Shown here piece by piece: positions 1-10,753 of a stretch of 64,000 nt of DNA. Made by a program: the position numbers and the translations under genes. The notes below the pieces were generated by a model. The model had not been told where the DNA came from and ran no database searches. It was given only the letters and a program-made list of their open reading frames with translations. Positions within the stretch are counted from its first letter, which is position 1, and the number at the start of each line of letters is the position of its first letter. Origin of the DNA: Megascapheus bottae. Taxonomy: Eukaryota; Chordata; Mammalia; Rodentia; Geomyidae. The stretch is taken from positions 5,407,001 to 5,471,000 of the forward strand of contig JANJXV010000037.1 in assembly GCA_024803745.1 (NCBI GenBank), given 5' to 3'.

Positions 1-167
1 GCTGTGTTCAATCTCCTCGCCCTGTTCCACTCAGCATGGATCCCACTATAGCTCTTTATTAAGGTTGATTTGTGTTGTTGGTATTGTTTCGCTGCTCTTT
101 TTTTTTTCTCTCCTGCTCTTACAACTCAGTTTTCTAACAGTGTTAAGTGTATTTTCAGAGCTGTAGG

Positions 168-643
168 TGTTGGGGTTTGCCAGACAGGAAACCGCCACAT
201 AGTTCAGGTAGAAATAAATTTACTGGGGGGGGGGAAGGGAGAGAATACTGTCAGCCTACGTGAGATGGAAGCCACAGAAAGAGAGGGGAAGGAAAAGAGG
301 AGGGAACTTGTATTGAGCCGCATTTTAAAAGGAAAGGTGGGAGGCAGAACCACAGTAGATGTGGGAGTAACCTTAGAGCCTCACTGTCTCACTGTCTGTG
401 AGAGCTATGACCAGAACAGTTCAGGAAATGACCTCAGCAGATGAGGAAGTGACATCAGAGGCTGGGGTTCTCTACTGACTCACAATCAAGTGATTGAAGG
501 GAGAGGGGCTGTTCTCCTAGGCAAACCTATCACATGTCATTGGAACAAGAGTCCTCCTGCATTTGCCAGCTTCCCAATAAAAACTCCCATTTTAACCTTT
601 CAAAATGTGGCTTCTCTGTCTCACTAACTGGATTCACCTTACA
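168..643 (+). mobile_element. Probable ERV LTR (unconfirmed boundaries)
   Basis: The segment begins TGTTGGGG and ends CACCTTACA, the TG...CA ends expected of a retroviral LTR. It contains a TTTTAAAA-like box near 324 and a polyadenylation signal AATAAA at 576-581, about 60 bases before the end, which fits R/U5 spacing. No perfect target-site duplication is seen: the 5 bases before (GTAGG) do not match those after (GCAGT). It could be a solo LTR with decayed flanks, one LTR of a degraded provirus, or a chance resemblance. The 124-codon ORF across it is not a gene. Confidence 0.42.
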
Positions 644-1232
644 GCAGTGGGGGAGAGGTATGTTTATCAAGCAACAGAGACAACATAAGAAGTAGTCTGT
701 AACATAGCACAGACCAAAGGGTAATAATTGTCCATCAGGAAAATTTGGTTAGTATTTCAGAGACCATGGGTATCTAGGGAAAGGATCTGAGTGTGAAAGT
801 TAGGTGCGCACGTTTGTGTCAGTAAAACATTCCTGGTTTCAGCTCAATGAGAACAGTAAAGAATGGGTCCCTGGCATGGTGCCTCTTCTAGCAGTATCAA
901 TAATAAACTTAGCTATTCTACCATTCTGTATGGGAAATTTGTGATTCATCTATGGAAGAAAATTCCCAAGAGCAGTTTTGCAATCAAGAAGGCCTGAGCA
1001 CTCTGCCTGCTGGAGTGCCCTGAAATCAATGCCACAGTGCTGCTATGCATGTGCTAATTCTACTTCAACATTCAAATTACACAGATGATTACTCTCCATA
1101 GTCCACTTTACCCGAAAATTGCTGAATTTTCACTTCCTTTGTACTATGAAATGGTCTCTCCTCCAATGTACGAAAACATCTGAATTTTTCCTTTTATTAT
1201 TCTCACCTCTATATTTTGGGATGGATATTTGA
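644..1232. other. Unassigned sequence
   Basis: No recognised repeat, exon or RNA. The sequence just after the LTR-like segment does not show a clear retroviral primer-binding site. Confidence 0.4.
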
Positions 1233-1299
1233 CTCTCTTTCTTTCTTTCTTTCTTCTTTCTTTCTTTCTTTCTTTCCTTTTCTTTCTTTTCTTTTTTCT
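1233..1299 (+). repeat. (CTTT)n microsatellite
   Basis: A run of CTTT units with a few interruptions, pyrimidine-only on the plus strand. Confidence 0.95.
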
Positions 1300-2177
1300 C
1301 CTAATGCTAGGTGTGATACAGCCACATGACCACCATGGGTCTCCAATGCCTACCTGAAAAAATTCCAGTTAATCTTTTCAGATTTAAGAGGTAATATGTC
1401 TGTGAGTGGGTATCAAGTGTTTTCTGGTGGTCTTATGAGAGCACTGAACAGCTCAATATTGTCATCATGGTGAACAATATTAACTGTATGTGCTAACATA
1501 ATTAAGTATGGGAGTCTATTAATTTCAGCATATTTTTTCAGGGTGAGGCATAAATGAGAGGGGAGGGTACACATGGCATAGGCATCCTGATAAAATGATT
1601 CCCAAGATCATCTGGAATAAAAGACAAATATGCTGATGAGAGAAATTTTCCTCATCCTAGAGTTAAGGTTAGGATTAGAAATACTAAGATTCATTAAAAA
1701 AATTTGTTCTTGTAATAGAACATGGCTCTTACCATGTTCTGGGTATGTTCTTGTCTTCTATAATATAGTTGTGAGCAAGATAATCAAGATTCTTTCTCTT
1801 CCTTAACTAATAATCAGTAGAGGGGCTAACAAATAAATAAGCAAACATATTTAAATGAATAAGAAATTACTAGGCTGTGATAAATGTGGAGAAATTGAAA
1901 TAGTGTGAGAGAATAGAGAATACTTGAATACTTGAGAGTTGTTTCATATTGGGCAGTCAGAAGACACTTGAGGAAATGACTTTTCAAAATTATGGGAAGA
2001 AAATATTTGATAACTGGAGTAGATGGCAAACCAAGAAGAAGAAGCAGCTCAGGTGGAATCATTGACCCCACAGGGAGTGATTCAGCCCAGGTGCCCATCA
2101 TTGGAGGGATGGATAAAGACAATATGGTGCATATGAACAATGAATTCTATTATAGACTAAAAAGAAGAACGAAATTG
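1300..2177. other. Unassigned AT-rich sequence
   Basis: AT-rich DNA with no recognised element. The opposing ORFs near 1826-2345 overlap each other, run into the following SINE and have no recognisable protein similarity. Confidence 0.4.
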
Positions 2178-2360
2178 GATGGGCCTAGAGGCATAATGGT
2201 AGGGTGCTTGCTTAGCATACACAAAGACCCGGGTTTGATTCCTCAGTACTATATACATAGAAAAAGCCGGAAGTGGTGCTGTGGCTCAAGTAATAGAGCT
2301 CTAGCTTTGAAAAAGCCCAAGAACAGTGCTCAGGCCCTGAGTTAAAGGCCCAAGACAGGT
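2178..2360 (+). mobile_element. IDL-Geo SINE
   Basis: The tRNA-derived head (A-box-like CATAATGGTAGGG, B-box-like GGGTTTGATTCC) is followed by the constant link ACATAGAAAAAGCCGGAAGTGG. The right monomer then ends near CAGGCCCTGAGTTAAAGGCC. The first ~15 bases of the head are diverged. The 3' tail runs into a GGA repeat. Confidence 0.85.
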
Positions 2361-2414
2361 AAGAAGAAGGAGGAGGAGGAGGAGGATGAGGAAGTGGAGG
2401 AGGAGGAGGAAGAG
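2361..2414 (+). repeat. (GGA)n purine-rich simple repeat
   Basis: Repeated AGG/GGA triplets directly after the SINE tail. It probably grew from the A-rich tail. Confidence 0.9.
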
Positions 2415-2780
2415 ACTACCATGCGGACTTCAGGCAAGAAAGAGTTTACTCTAAACTGTGGGCTTTCAGTGCAGGTTGGAGATGCACTTGGCAGAAGGGG
2501 GTGAGTATCTGGCTGGCTGATATTTAAGTAAGGAAGGGGCAGGAGAAGGTAATACCTTGGAGTCTGGAATCCCCCAAAGGCCAAAGGAGGTGTAACTGGG
2601 GTGGTCTCAGAGAAGGGGGAGGTAACTGGCTCAGGTGTTCCAGTCACCTAGGTAATGCAGTTGCTGGCCAGAGACTTCCTTATAGAAAACAGGGTGCAGG
2701 GGATGTGAATACAGATTGGGCACATCTAACAGGATTAGGGGCATGAGCCACTAGTGCTCAGCTGGGTTTAAAATTTTAAT
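2415..2780. other. Possible LTR-derived stretch with a B1-like 3' scrap
   Basis: Positions about 2416-2440 resemble about 190-225 of the LTR-like segment at the window start (a shared ACC...TTCAGG...AGAAA...TTTACT pattern), suggesting relatedness. Around 2730-2765 is a short match to the end of a reversed B1-like SINE (GGCATGAGCCACTAGTGC). Both assignments are weak. Confidence 0.25.
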
Positions 2781-2795
2781 ATAAAATAAGGAGCC

Positions 2796-2993
2796 CTGGG
2801 AGTTTTGCCTAGTGGTAAGTGCTTGCCTACCATGCATGAAGACCTGGGTTCAATTCCTTGGTACCACATACATAGAAAAAAGCTGGAAGTGGTGCTGTGC
2901 TGTGGCTCAAGTGGTAGACCTCTAGCCTTGAGAAAAAAAAGTGCAAGGACAGGGCTCTGAGGTCAAGCCCCATGACTGGCAAAAATAAAAAAA
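2796..2993 (+). mobile_element. IDL-Geo SINE with 15-bp target duplication
   Basis: A complete element. The head carries TTTTGCCTAGTGGTAAGTGC (A box) and GGGTTCAATTCC (B box), then ACATAGAAAAAAGC, then the right monomer ending CCCCATGACTGGCAAAAA. It is bounded by ATAAAATAAGGAGCC at 2781-2795 and again at 2994-3008, a perfect 15-bp target-site duplication of the kind left by LINE-1-driven insertion. A small CTGTG duplication lies in the right monomer. Confidence 0.93.
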
Positions 2994-3008
2994 ATAAAAT
3001 AAGGAGCC

Positions 3009-3599
3009 ATAAACTACCAGAAAGAAATACAAAGAAATATGTCAGAGTAGAAATTAAAAAGGAAAACAGAAAAAAGTTGGAAGTCAATGTGATAATGTAT
3101 AGAAGATTCATAACATAAACCAGAATAGCACAAATACTTCAATTAATAAGATGACAAAATATATGGACAGGTAATTACCATAGGACTTAATACAACTCTC
3201 CTGCAAATTTAAGAAATAAAGTTCAAACTTGGTAAAAATAAGAATTTTACTGATTAAAAAAGGAAGCAAGGTGATTTTGTTGTTGTTGTTAGGGTAATGA
3301 AGAAAAAATATAGTATTTAGTGTTACGAATGGAGTGTAAGCTAGATAGGATCCGTGAAGTTCTCATGGGAAGTAGACTGCCGTTACACTGAATGTTTAGC
3401 TTTGGAGAATATGTATTAAAATCTATATTGGATAGAGAGCTTCAATTGGGAAGATTTCCAAAGGGAGTGATCAGAGAAGTGGATAAAATTTTTAACAGCT
3501 CAGAAAGAGGAAAGAATACAAAAGTAAGATCATTTTTCCTTTGAGGATTTTTTTAACCAGTAATAAACTACACAGAAGCACTATCTTTGCTTCAAAGAC
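3009..3599. other. Unassigned sequence
   Basis: AT-rich sequence with no recognised element, exon or RNA. A short GTT run lies near 3277. Confidence 0.4.
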
Positions 3600-4110
3600 A
3601 GACAACAGGATGCATTCCTTCTGGAGAGATGCATTTGTTTGGCAAGATGGATGCCAGGATAGATACCCAGATGAGAGAAATGGTTCCCCCCAAAGTAAGC
3701 TACCTCCTACCCAAAATGTAGGACATCTGGTTCATGGGAGGACACATTCTTACCTGAAAGAAATGCCCCAAATATCCAGAAACCAATAGAGTGTAACATC
3801 AGGAGTGATACAGCAAGGATATCTTCACATAACTTTAAAGTCAGACCCCCTGCCTTTACCATATAAATACCCACAACGTTCAAGGAGCTGTTGTCTCTTT
3901 CTCTTTGAGAGAACCCACACTTTGTTAGAGCATGCCCCTGCCTTTCTGCTTGTCTGTTTGTCTACTTGTCTGCTTACTTACTCAATCAGTATAGCTTCAC
4001 CAAGCTTTCTTACCATTGTGACTTGTCCAGAAATTCTTATTCTGCAATCTCAGTCAAGGGACCCTAAGTGAAAAGTCCCTCCTTTTGGGGGGAACCTTCC
4101 ATTGCATCTG
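3600..4110 (+). mobile_element. Probable ERV1-like LTR fragment
   Basis: A TATA-like box CATATAAATACC lies near 3860. Downstream is CTTTCTCTTTGAGAGA, and the 3' portion (about 3990-4065) contains CAAGCTTTCTTACC, TGTGACTTGTCC and TCTGCAATCTCAGTCAAGGG. This succession is typical of the R/U5 part of gammaretrovirus-type mammalian LTRs. Neither end nor a target duplication could be fixed, so the limits are approximate. ORFs across it are incidental. Confidence 0.5.
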
Positions 4111-4535
4111 GTGATAGTACAATGATACGGATAAAAACAGACCTATACATGGTCATGCAACAGGTATTTTATTCCAAACAATAACTTTCTGTTGCCACAG
4201 TTCATTCACTCTATTTACTCTAAATGGGGTTAAGTTTATAGATGTTTTTTATCTCCTTATTTTCTATACTTTCTGAATATTTTACAATGAGCATCTATTA
4301 TTTTATAGTCAGGAGAAAATAGCAATTATCTTACAAATAAAAGGCATTCCCTGAAATACAACTATGTATATTTTAATGATCCTTATGTAACAGTCATGTT
4401 GCTGTTCCATCCATAACTGCTTCTGCTGGCCCTGTCCTGTAAGGGAGAATTAGAAGAAATCATCCATTTTATTTTTTTAAAAAGGTATTTCAGAGGTTCA
4501 ACATTGGTGAAAGGATTGAGTAAAGCTATAGTTAG
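4111..4535. other. Unassigned AT-rich sequence
   Basis: No recognised element or gene. Confidence 0.4.
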
Positions 4536-4707
4536 AGGGTGTGTTTGTAAGGTACTGGTGGCTCATGCCTGTAATCTTAGCTAGTCAGGAGGCTGAGATA
4601 TGATAGAGGTTCAAATCCAGCTAGGGCAGGAGAGCCCATAAGAATTATTTCCAATTAACTTCCCCAAAAGCTAGAAGTCAAGGTTTGGCTCAAGTGGTAG
4701 AATGCCT
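4536..4707 (+). mobile_element. B1-like/Geo composite SINE, left part
   Basis: The 7SL-derived head (GGTGGCTCATGCCTGTAATC, then TCAGGAGGCTGAGAT) is followed by the link TTCCAATTAACTTCCC and the start of the Geo right monomer (TTTGGCTCAAGTGGTAGAA). The element stops abruptly at TGCC and resumes at about 4820, so it was interrupted after insertion. Confidence 0.8.
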
Positions 4708-4819
4708 TTTTTTTTTTTAAGAATTTATTAACATTGATTTTTACATCATATTTTAAATGACAAGTTTAATATACAAGTGTTCAAGGAGGGAATCTCTATT
4801 CCTTTGCCTTAATTTAGAA
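4708..4819. mobile_element. Unidentified insertion inside a SINE
   Basis: A T11 run followed by about 100 bases of AT-rich sequence separates the two halves of a B1-like/Geo SINE. A poly-T start would be the poly-A tail of an element inserted on the minus strand. The inserted family was not recognised and no clear target duplication was seen. Confidence 0.5.
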
Positions 4820-4875
4820 AGCTACAGAACAATGCACAGGCCCTGAGTTCAAGCCCCAATACTGGCACTAAGTAT
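4820..4875 (+). mobile_element. B1-like/Geo composite SINE, right part
   Basis: The Geo monomer resumes (AATGCACAGGCCCTGAGTTC, then AAGCCCCAATACTGGC), completing the element started at 4536. The CTTGAGCAAAAA segment normally found at the break is missing. Confidence 0.75.
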
Positions 4876-4984
4876 ATAAATGAATAAATAATGAATAGAA
4901 AATATGTTTGGGGGATGTGGAATCTTCCTTGGGGTCAAGCCTGTCTATTTTTTACACAGGTATAACATTACTTGCTGAATTATC

Positions 4985-5062
4985 TCTTTTTAAAATAGTA
5001 CTAGGATTTGAACTCTGGTGTGTGTGCTCACCAGACCATAGTTCTGCCACTTACATGATGTC
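4985..5062 (-). mobile_element. Old ID + B1 composite SINE, part 1
   Basis: Reversed tRNA-related head (GTACTAGGATTTGAACTC, then a degenerate CACTTACATG...). It reads on into the B1-like sequence at 5387-5625 once the LTR at 5063-5381 is removed. It is more diverged than the IDL-Geo SINEs and so probably older. Confidence 0.55.
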
Positions 5063-5381
5063 TGTTAGGTCCTGGAAGAAATGACTTCTTCCCTTGGCTC
5101 TCTCCCCCTGCACCCTGGAAATCCCGGCCCAGCACCTGTAACCCTGGCAACTGGCATGCCTGGGGGCAGTGGGGGGTCCCCACTGAGGTATTTCCCCATC
5201 CTCTGAGGTCACATCCACTTTCGCTGTGTCTATACCCTTCTCCCTATATAATCACTCACTTTCTGCCCTAAGCTCTCTTTCTCACCTGACTCCATCTTGG
5301 GCGGCAGGAGTCTGCTCTTTCCTCACACAATAAACCCTCTTCTCCTGAACTGCATGGAGTTTTCTTTCGGCAGACCTTACA
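5063..5381 (+). mobile_element. Solo ERV LTR, 319 bp
   Basis: The ends are TGTTAGG and CCTTACA, near-perfect inverted termini. The 5 flanking bases ATGTC occur at 5058-5062 and again at 5382-5386, a target-site duplication. A TATA box (CCCTATATAATC) lies at about 5241-5252 and a polyadenylation signal AATAAA at about 5329, giving a U3-R-U5 order on the plus strand. There is no internal retroviral sequence, so this is a solo LTR left by recombination between two LTRs. The subfamily is not identified; a 4-5 bp duplication suits ERV1 or ERV3 better than ERV2 (6 bp). Confidence 0.88.
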
Positions 5382-5386
5382 ATGTC

Positions 5387-5625
5387 CTTTTTGATTTACG
5401 TTATTTTTTAAGATAGGGTCTCATCCTTCTGCCTGGGACCAGTTGAACCCAATCCTCCTACCTATGACTTCCCATGTAACTCAGACCAAAATTATACTAT
5501 TTCTCCAATTTATGAGTCTTGCTAACTTGTTTTCCCAGGCTGACCTGGAACTGTAATTCCTGCCTAACTCAACCCCCTGCCTGGCTGTGGTTATAGATGT
5601 GAGTTATCATGTCCAGACTTGCTGA
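5387..5625 (-). mobile_element. Old ID + B1 composite SINE, part 2
   Basis: Two reversed B1-like monomers: one with AAGATAGGGTCTCATCCTTC, the other with CTTGCTAACTTGTTTTCCC followed by AGGCTGACCTGGAAC and ending GTTATAGATGTGAGTTATCA. It continues the element that starts at 4985. A copy of the same family lies at 57195-59310. Confidence 0.6.
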
Positions 5626-5925
5626 ATTATTTAAAATATTTTTAGTTAGGGATTCAGTTGAGAAAATGAATTCCTATATGTAAATGCCCAAACATATACA
5701 AGAACAATTGTCTCTGGACTGATAAGGGAATGTACTGAGTTGTTCATAGGTTAGTATGATTTAGAGACTGAAGCCATGGTGCTGAATGCATTTTAAGGGA
5801 ATAAGAAGTTTCTTCATAAAAAAGGAAAGGCAGGGGTTGTGGTGTGTGGTGTTCTTAGTGGGAACCTGGAGAAAAATATTTTGTGTAGGAGGCCCAGGGT
5901 CACACAAATGCATGCCATAGATTTC

Positions 5926-6108
5926 CTTTTTTTTTCTTGCCAGGCTGGGGCTTGAACTCAGAGCCTGAACACTGTTCTTGGATTTTCTCAAGGCTAGAGC
6001 TCTACCACTTGAACCATAGCACCACTTCTGTATGAGGTAATGAGGAATCGAACCTGGGTCCTTGTGCTTGCTAGGCAAGCCCTCTACCACTACATCAAGC
6101 TCCCAGCT
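5926..6108 (-). mobile_element. IDL-Geo SINE, minus strand
   Basis: The reversed order is right monomer (GGGGCTTGAACTCAGAGCC, TCAAGGCTAGAGCTCTACC) and then tRNA-like head (GAATCGAACC, CTAGGCAAGCCCTCTACC). The flanks CATG(C/T)CATAGATTTC at 5911-5925 and 6109-6123 form a 15-bp target duplication with one mismatch. The link has lost part of the usual CTTTTTCTATGTATGTGG. Confidence 0.9.
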
Positions 6109-6123
6109 CATGTCATAGATTTC

Positions 6124-7458
6124 TTAATGACCCCAATCCCTGAATTTTCTTACCTGTGCCATGGGAAAGTACTTGCGTATTAGGTGAATATACATACAGG
6201 AAAAGATGATAATGCCTGGAATTCTGTAACATTCAATGAATAGCAGTGATGGGGCTACTGCTGCTGTGTCACTAATGGTGATTAGATCAGTTTCAAATGA
6301 ATGGAAAGGTTCTTGGCCTCAGTAGGTCGCTGGACAAGAAGAGAAATTTCCATTTTTCTTCATTTGGCAGCTTGATGATTCTTGTGGCTATTGTGTAGAA
6401 AGTGAGTAAAGTTAATCAGTGTAAGGCATTGTCTACGCCATTTCTTCGAGTTGGTGGCTGCCATGATGACAGAAACAATATCTTCAAATGTTACTTATTT
6501 GCTATCCTACTTCAAAGTAAATTAGTCAATGCTACCCAGTGGCTTGAAAGAAAATTATCATTAAAGTGCTTTCCTCATGGAGTGGCTGAGTCATTCAGGG
6601 AGAATCTGAGTTAATTAGTGGGAAATGGAGATGACATTTTAACAGTTAGGTTACATCTGAATAAGGACTGTTTGTAAACCTCACAGGTTATCCCTTATTA
6701 TAATGTAATAGAAATCCATAAAGAATAGATAATAAAATTCGGTATAAAGTCATATGCTTTTTCAAAGTGCTATTGAAAAGCCAAATTTTACTATTTATGA
6801 TCCTATGTAAACATCATTAAGACTAGATTCTGTATTGCCCTAAAAGATAAATTTTAGTATCTCCTGCAAAATTAGAGCTGAGTTTTATGACTCTCTTTTC
6901 ATGGGTATATGCTCTGTCAGCAGATGTTAACTGAAGATGCATGAAGAGGAGAAAGTCAATTTGACATCAGTCTCTTCTTAATGCTTGCTGTTGTATAAAA
7001 CATCACATCAGAGCTATAAGGCTGGAAGTAACTGAACTGCCATAGAGAAAACTCAGTGTCCACATTTCCTCAAGATTGAGAAATGTTTAAAGAAATACAT
7101 AACACACAAAATAGTAAATGCTTCTTTCTCAACTCCATACTACTAGGAAGTGATCAACTTTAACTAGCCAAGGATATTGTTTTTTTTGCTCATGATGATG
7201 GATGGTGATGTGGTTAGATTTCCTGGGTGTTCTCAGCCCAGTGTTGTATCTTCCTGGTGTTACTCAACTGTGAGTAATAAGCAAGATTAATTCACAATAT
7301 TGGCTTTACCTTGAACTATGTCAGACCTAGAATTATTCCTCATTTTCAATGACTTTGATTGAATAGCAAATGAGATGAAGAGTATAAAATGTATGTTTAG
7401 TGCTTCCCCATCTCTTAGTCATAGTTCATAGTTTCTTTCCTTAAAACTACAGACAACA
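6124..7458. other. Unassigned sequence
   Basis: About 1.3 kb with no repeat I recognise. Small ORFs such as 6402-6614 show no recognisable similarity. Base composition is ordinary for AT-rich intergenic or intronic DNA. Confidence 0.4.
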
Positions 7459-7532
7459 CGTGTGTGCATGTGTGTGTGTGTGTGTATGTGTGTGTGTGTG
7501 TGTGTATGTGTATATGTATATGTATGTGTGTG
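7459..7532 (+). repeat. (GT)n microsatellite
   Basis: A GT run with TA interruptions, directly before the tail of a minus-strand SINE. Confidence 0.95.
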
Positions 7533-7760
7533 CCAGTGCCAGGGCTTGTTCTCATGGTCTGAGCACTTGTCTCTTAGCTTTTTTGCTCAAAGCTGATACT
7601 CTACCACTTGAGTTACAGCTCTACTTCTGGCTTTTTGGTGGTTAAGAGAACATAAGAATCTCACAAACTTTCCCTCACAGCCTGGCTTCAAACTGAGATC
7701 CTCAAATTTCAGTTTCTAAAGTAGTTAGGATTATAGCCATGAGCCAAAGGCACCCAGAAA
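7533..7760 (-). mobile_element. B1-like/Geo composite SINE, minus
   Basis: Reversed Geo monomer (CTTTTTTGCTCAAAGCTGAT, CTCTACCACTTGAGTTAC), link, then reversed B1-like head (GCCTGGCTTCAAACTGAGAT, TAGTTAGGATTATAGCCATG). Confidence 0.85.
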
Positions 7761-7764
7761 GTAA

Positions 7765-10010
7765 CATAGGTTTTTGAGAAATTGTAAAGAGTGGATCAGG
7801 AAGTTATGATTACGGTCTTGGCTCTAAAAATACTTGTGTCTTTAATTAAAAAAGATAATGTAATTCTCTGGGCCTGAGGTCTCTTGTTAGTACAATTTGT
7901 ACTTAATATGTCTAACTTTTCCTTTTCTAATATACCATTTACTGACTTCCATTTGCTTTGAGAGGTAGGGTTTAGGGATTGCAAGTTATGCCCACAAAGG
8001 ACTTACATTTTTCTTGTGGGTATAAGGATTAGTTATAGCAAACTGAGCTCATATGCAATGAAAATGAGTGATCAGTTAATGAGCAACCAGCAGATATATG
8101 AAATGGTGTGTTAGACTCTGAGTTAAGGGGCCTTCAATAAGTCATCAGCAAAGGGCAGGTTCTTGTAAACTGCACTGATGAAATAATTGCTTGTAGACAG
8201 TGTGGTTTGTATAGACAGATACACTGGGGATGCGGATGCAGGCTGCAATGACAAGGGATGGACCTGGCATGAGACTGAGCAGGGGCAGAGGTGAAAATAT
8301 AAGATGAGCATGGTGTTATAGATTTCTATCTATCCTTTATTCCCTCCAGTTTTCAGTATAACCTGATTTGTTTGAATTCTGCATTCTCTGCTTCAGATTT
8401 AAGTTCTAAGGAGCCTGGAAATATGGACTCAGAATCTCCAGATGAATCTCATCCATGAGCACAGATTTATGGCAGGACTCATTGCAGTGATTCATTCACC
8501 TTTTGTCTTTGATGATATCCACAAGGGAATTTACCTGTGCAATGCCATATCTTGTGAGTCTATCAGACTTTGTGAAATGGCACCTCACCTCATGTTTGCT
8601 CACCAAGGGAAACAGACAAGAATGAATGCAAATAGCAGGAATGAGTTTGTAACAGATGTTACCTGAGTTCCTTTTAGTGAAAGAAGAGATTCCTTTAAAG
8701 CCAGATAAGCTAAACACATAAGCTTGTTGATAAATTTTATTGGTTGGTTGTCAAGTATGTTTCAGGTATATGGGAAGTTACTCTAGGAAGACTGTCCAAT
8801 TCAAGCGTTATAATTGTCACATGAGATGGAGACAAATGACCTAACTTTTATTATTCTCTGTGGACCTACCCTGTCCCAGTGAACCACAGCCCTCTAAGAC
8901 ATTTACTGTTATGATCAACATTTGTCAGGTGAGTGGATGGATTTTGAAATCAGGAGGCTCTTGGCAAGTGTTCCCTGGGAGTAAGTGGTAAGTTGAATCT
9001 GGTTTTCGTATTCAGGAAATTGTGTCCTTAACTATCATAATCGGAATAAAAAGCCACCTGTAGTACCTCTCACAACTGATCACAATTCTAAGGTAGAGCT
9101 GTCCCTGTGGTTGAGAATACTGGTGTCCAGCCATCGCTCTCTGTGATTCCTTTCAAATTGCACTGAATACAGCTAATGTGAATCAAGCAATCTGGAGAGA
9201 AGAAAAGATTGCTGGTGACACTAGGACATTCACGCTTTGCTGAACAGTAGCATTTGCTATTTGAAATAATTACTCGAATAATGCTGTTTTCCTTGGCTAT
9301 GCTGTGCATGACCAGCACACAATTCATCTTATACAGAACACAAGTAATGCGCTTGCTCTTAGGCTACTGTAAAATCACTAAAGGGTCATTCCAAGAGACC
9401 ATCTGGTTAAAAACTCTGGATCACAGGGGTGGAATAATTCAACCCTTCATCACACCGCAACCAGAGAACCAAAAGTTTTAACAGTTCCCAATGCAGGAAT
9501 TTAGTGTGGGAAAAGGATAAGTCCCAGTAGGTGTGAAATATCCAGCTATGTAACAAAGAGACTGCAGAGTGCATCTGGAGGGATCCAAACACTGCAACTC
9601 AGCCATGGCAACTGCAATGATTCATATGGACAGAGATGACACATTATCTTGCCTCAGCAGCTTTGGATAGAACCAATCTGCCAAATCAATGCCTTTATGT
9701 AGGGTTAGCATAGTAGTGGACGTTCAATACGAGAAAAATAGGAGCAATAAGACTTAACAAACTCTCTGGCTGCTTTAGGTTTCTGCTATGACCTACAGAA
9801 AGTATGCTGACCTTGACAGTTTATGCTGACTGTTTCAAAAGGAAAAGGACAAGGTGGTGTGGCTGCTCTTTGTAGAGAGCAGAAGTAGGGTGGGGAAAAG
9901 CCAGCCTTAGAAATGAATATCTAAGTTCAGATGAAATCCAAATAAGGGCAAAAGTCAGCAGCATCACTAGGCAGAAGTAATTGTTTTTAAAAGCTGAGAC
10001 AAAACTCTAG
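7765..10010. other. Unassigned, repeat-poor stretch
   Basis: About 2.2 kb with no recognised transposable element. Several overlapping small ORFs on both strands lack recognisable similarity. No RNA gene was seen. It could include conserved non-coding DNA but I cannot show that from one sequence. Confidence 0.4.
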
Positions 10011-10011
10011 C

Positions 10012-10240
10012 ATTGCTAGATATTGGTGGCTCACACTGTAATTCTAGTTACTCAAGATGCTGAGATTTGAAGATCACAGTTCAAAGTTAGCACAGGCAGA
10101 AAAATCTGTGAAACTCCAATTAACCCCTGGAAAGCCAGAAGTGGGACTGTAGCTCAAAGCGGTAGAATGCTAGCTTGGAGGAGAATAGCTCAGGAACAGT
10201 GCCCTGGCTCTGAATTCAAGCTCCACGACTGACAAAAACA
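10012..10240 (+). mobile_element. B1-like/Geo composite SINE
   Basis: The head GGTGGCTCACACTGTAATTC, link (CTCCAATTAACCCC) and Geo monomer (TAGCTCAAAGCGGTAGAATG, then CAAGCTCCACGACTGAC) are all present. Confidence 0.85.
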
Positions 10241-10571
10241 AAATTAGTTCTGGTTTTAGGGTGGTGAAAGTGGATGATTGGAAAGGGGTAAAAAGGATGA
10301 GGAAATTCAAAGGGTGAAGTAGATTAAGGGCTTGACTCATATATGGCCTGGATATTTTCTTCTATTCTTTTATTCACTGATAGGAGAAGCAATGAGTGTG
10401 TGGGATGGCATAGCTCAACTTAGCACTCAACAAAAGATGGCACTTGATAGTGGTGTAAGATGTTTAACTTAGATCTATGTTAGGGAATTTGCGATTTAAA
10501 ATGGAGAATGCTATACAGACTATCTTTTCTGGCCTCACAGTTAAGGGACAGCTTACCTTTTAAAACTTGGC

Positions 10572-10698
10572 TTTCCTCTGTACCACATACATAGAAAAAA
10601 AGCCTGAAGTGATGAGGCTCAAGTGGTAGAGCTCTAGCCTTGAGAAAGTCCAAGGACAGTGCTCAGGCCCTGAGCTCAAGCCCAGGACTGGCAAATAA
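10572..10698 (+). mobile_element. IDL-Geo SINE, 5'-truncated
   Basis: Starts in the link (CTGTACCACATACATAGAAA) and includes the whole right monomer (CTCTAGCCTTGAGAAAGTCC, CAGGCCCTGAGCTCAAGCCC). The tRNA-like head is missing. The tail passes straight into a tetranucleotide repeat. Confidence 0.88.
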
Positions 10699-10719
10699 AT
10701 ACATACATACATACATACA

Positions 10720-10753
<34 letters not shown>
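10699..10753 (+). repeat. (CATA)n microsatellite
   Basis: About 13 CATA units growing from the A-rich tail of the preceding SINE. Confidence 0.97.

Noticed and set aside
10699..10753. Regular short repeats as a CRISPR-like array
   Set aside because: Perfect tetranucleotide microsatellites in a mammalian genome; no spacers.
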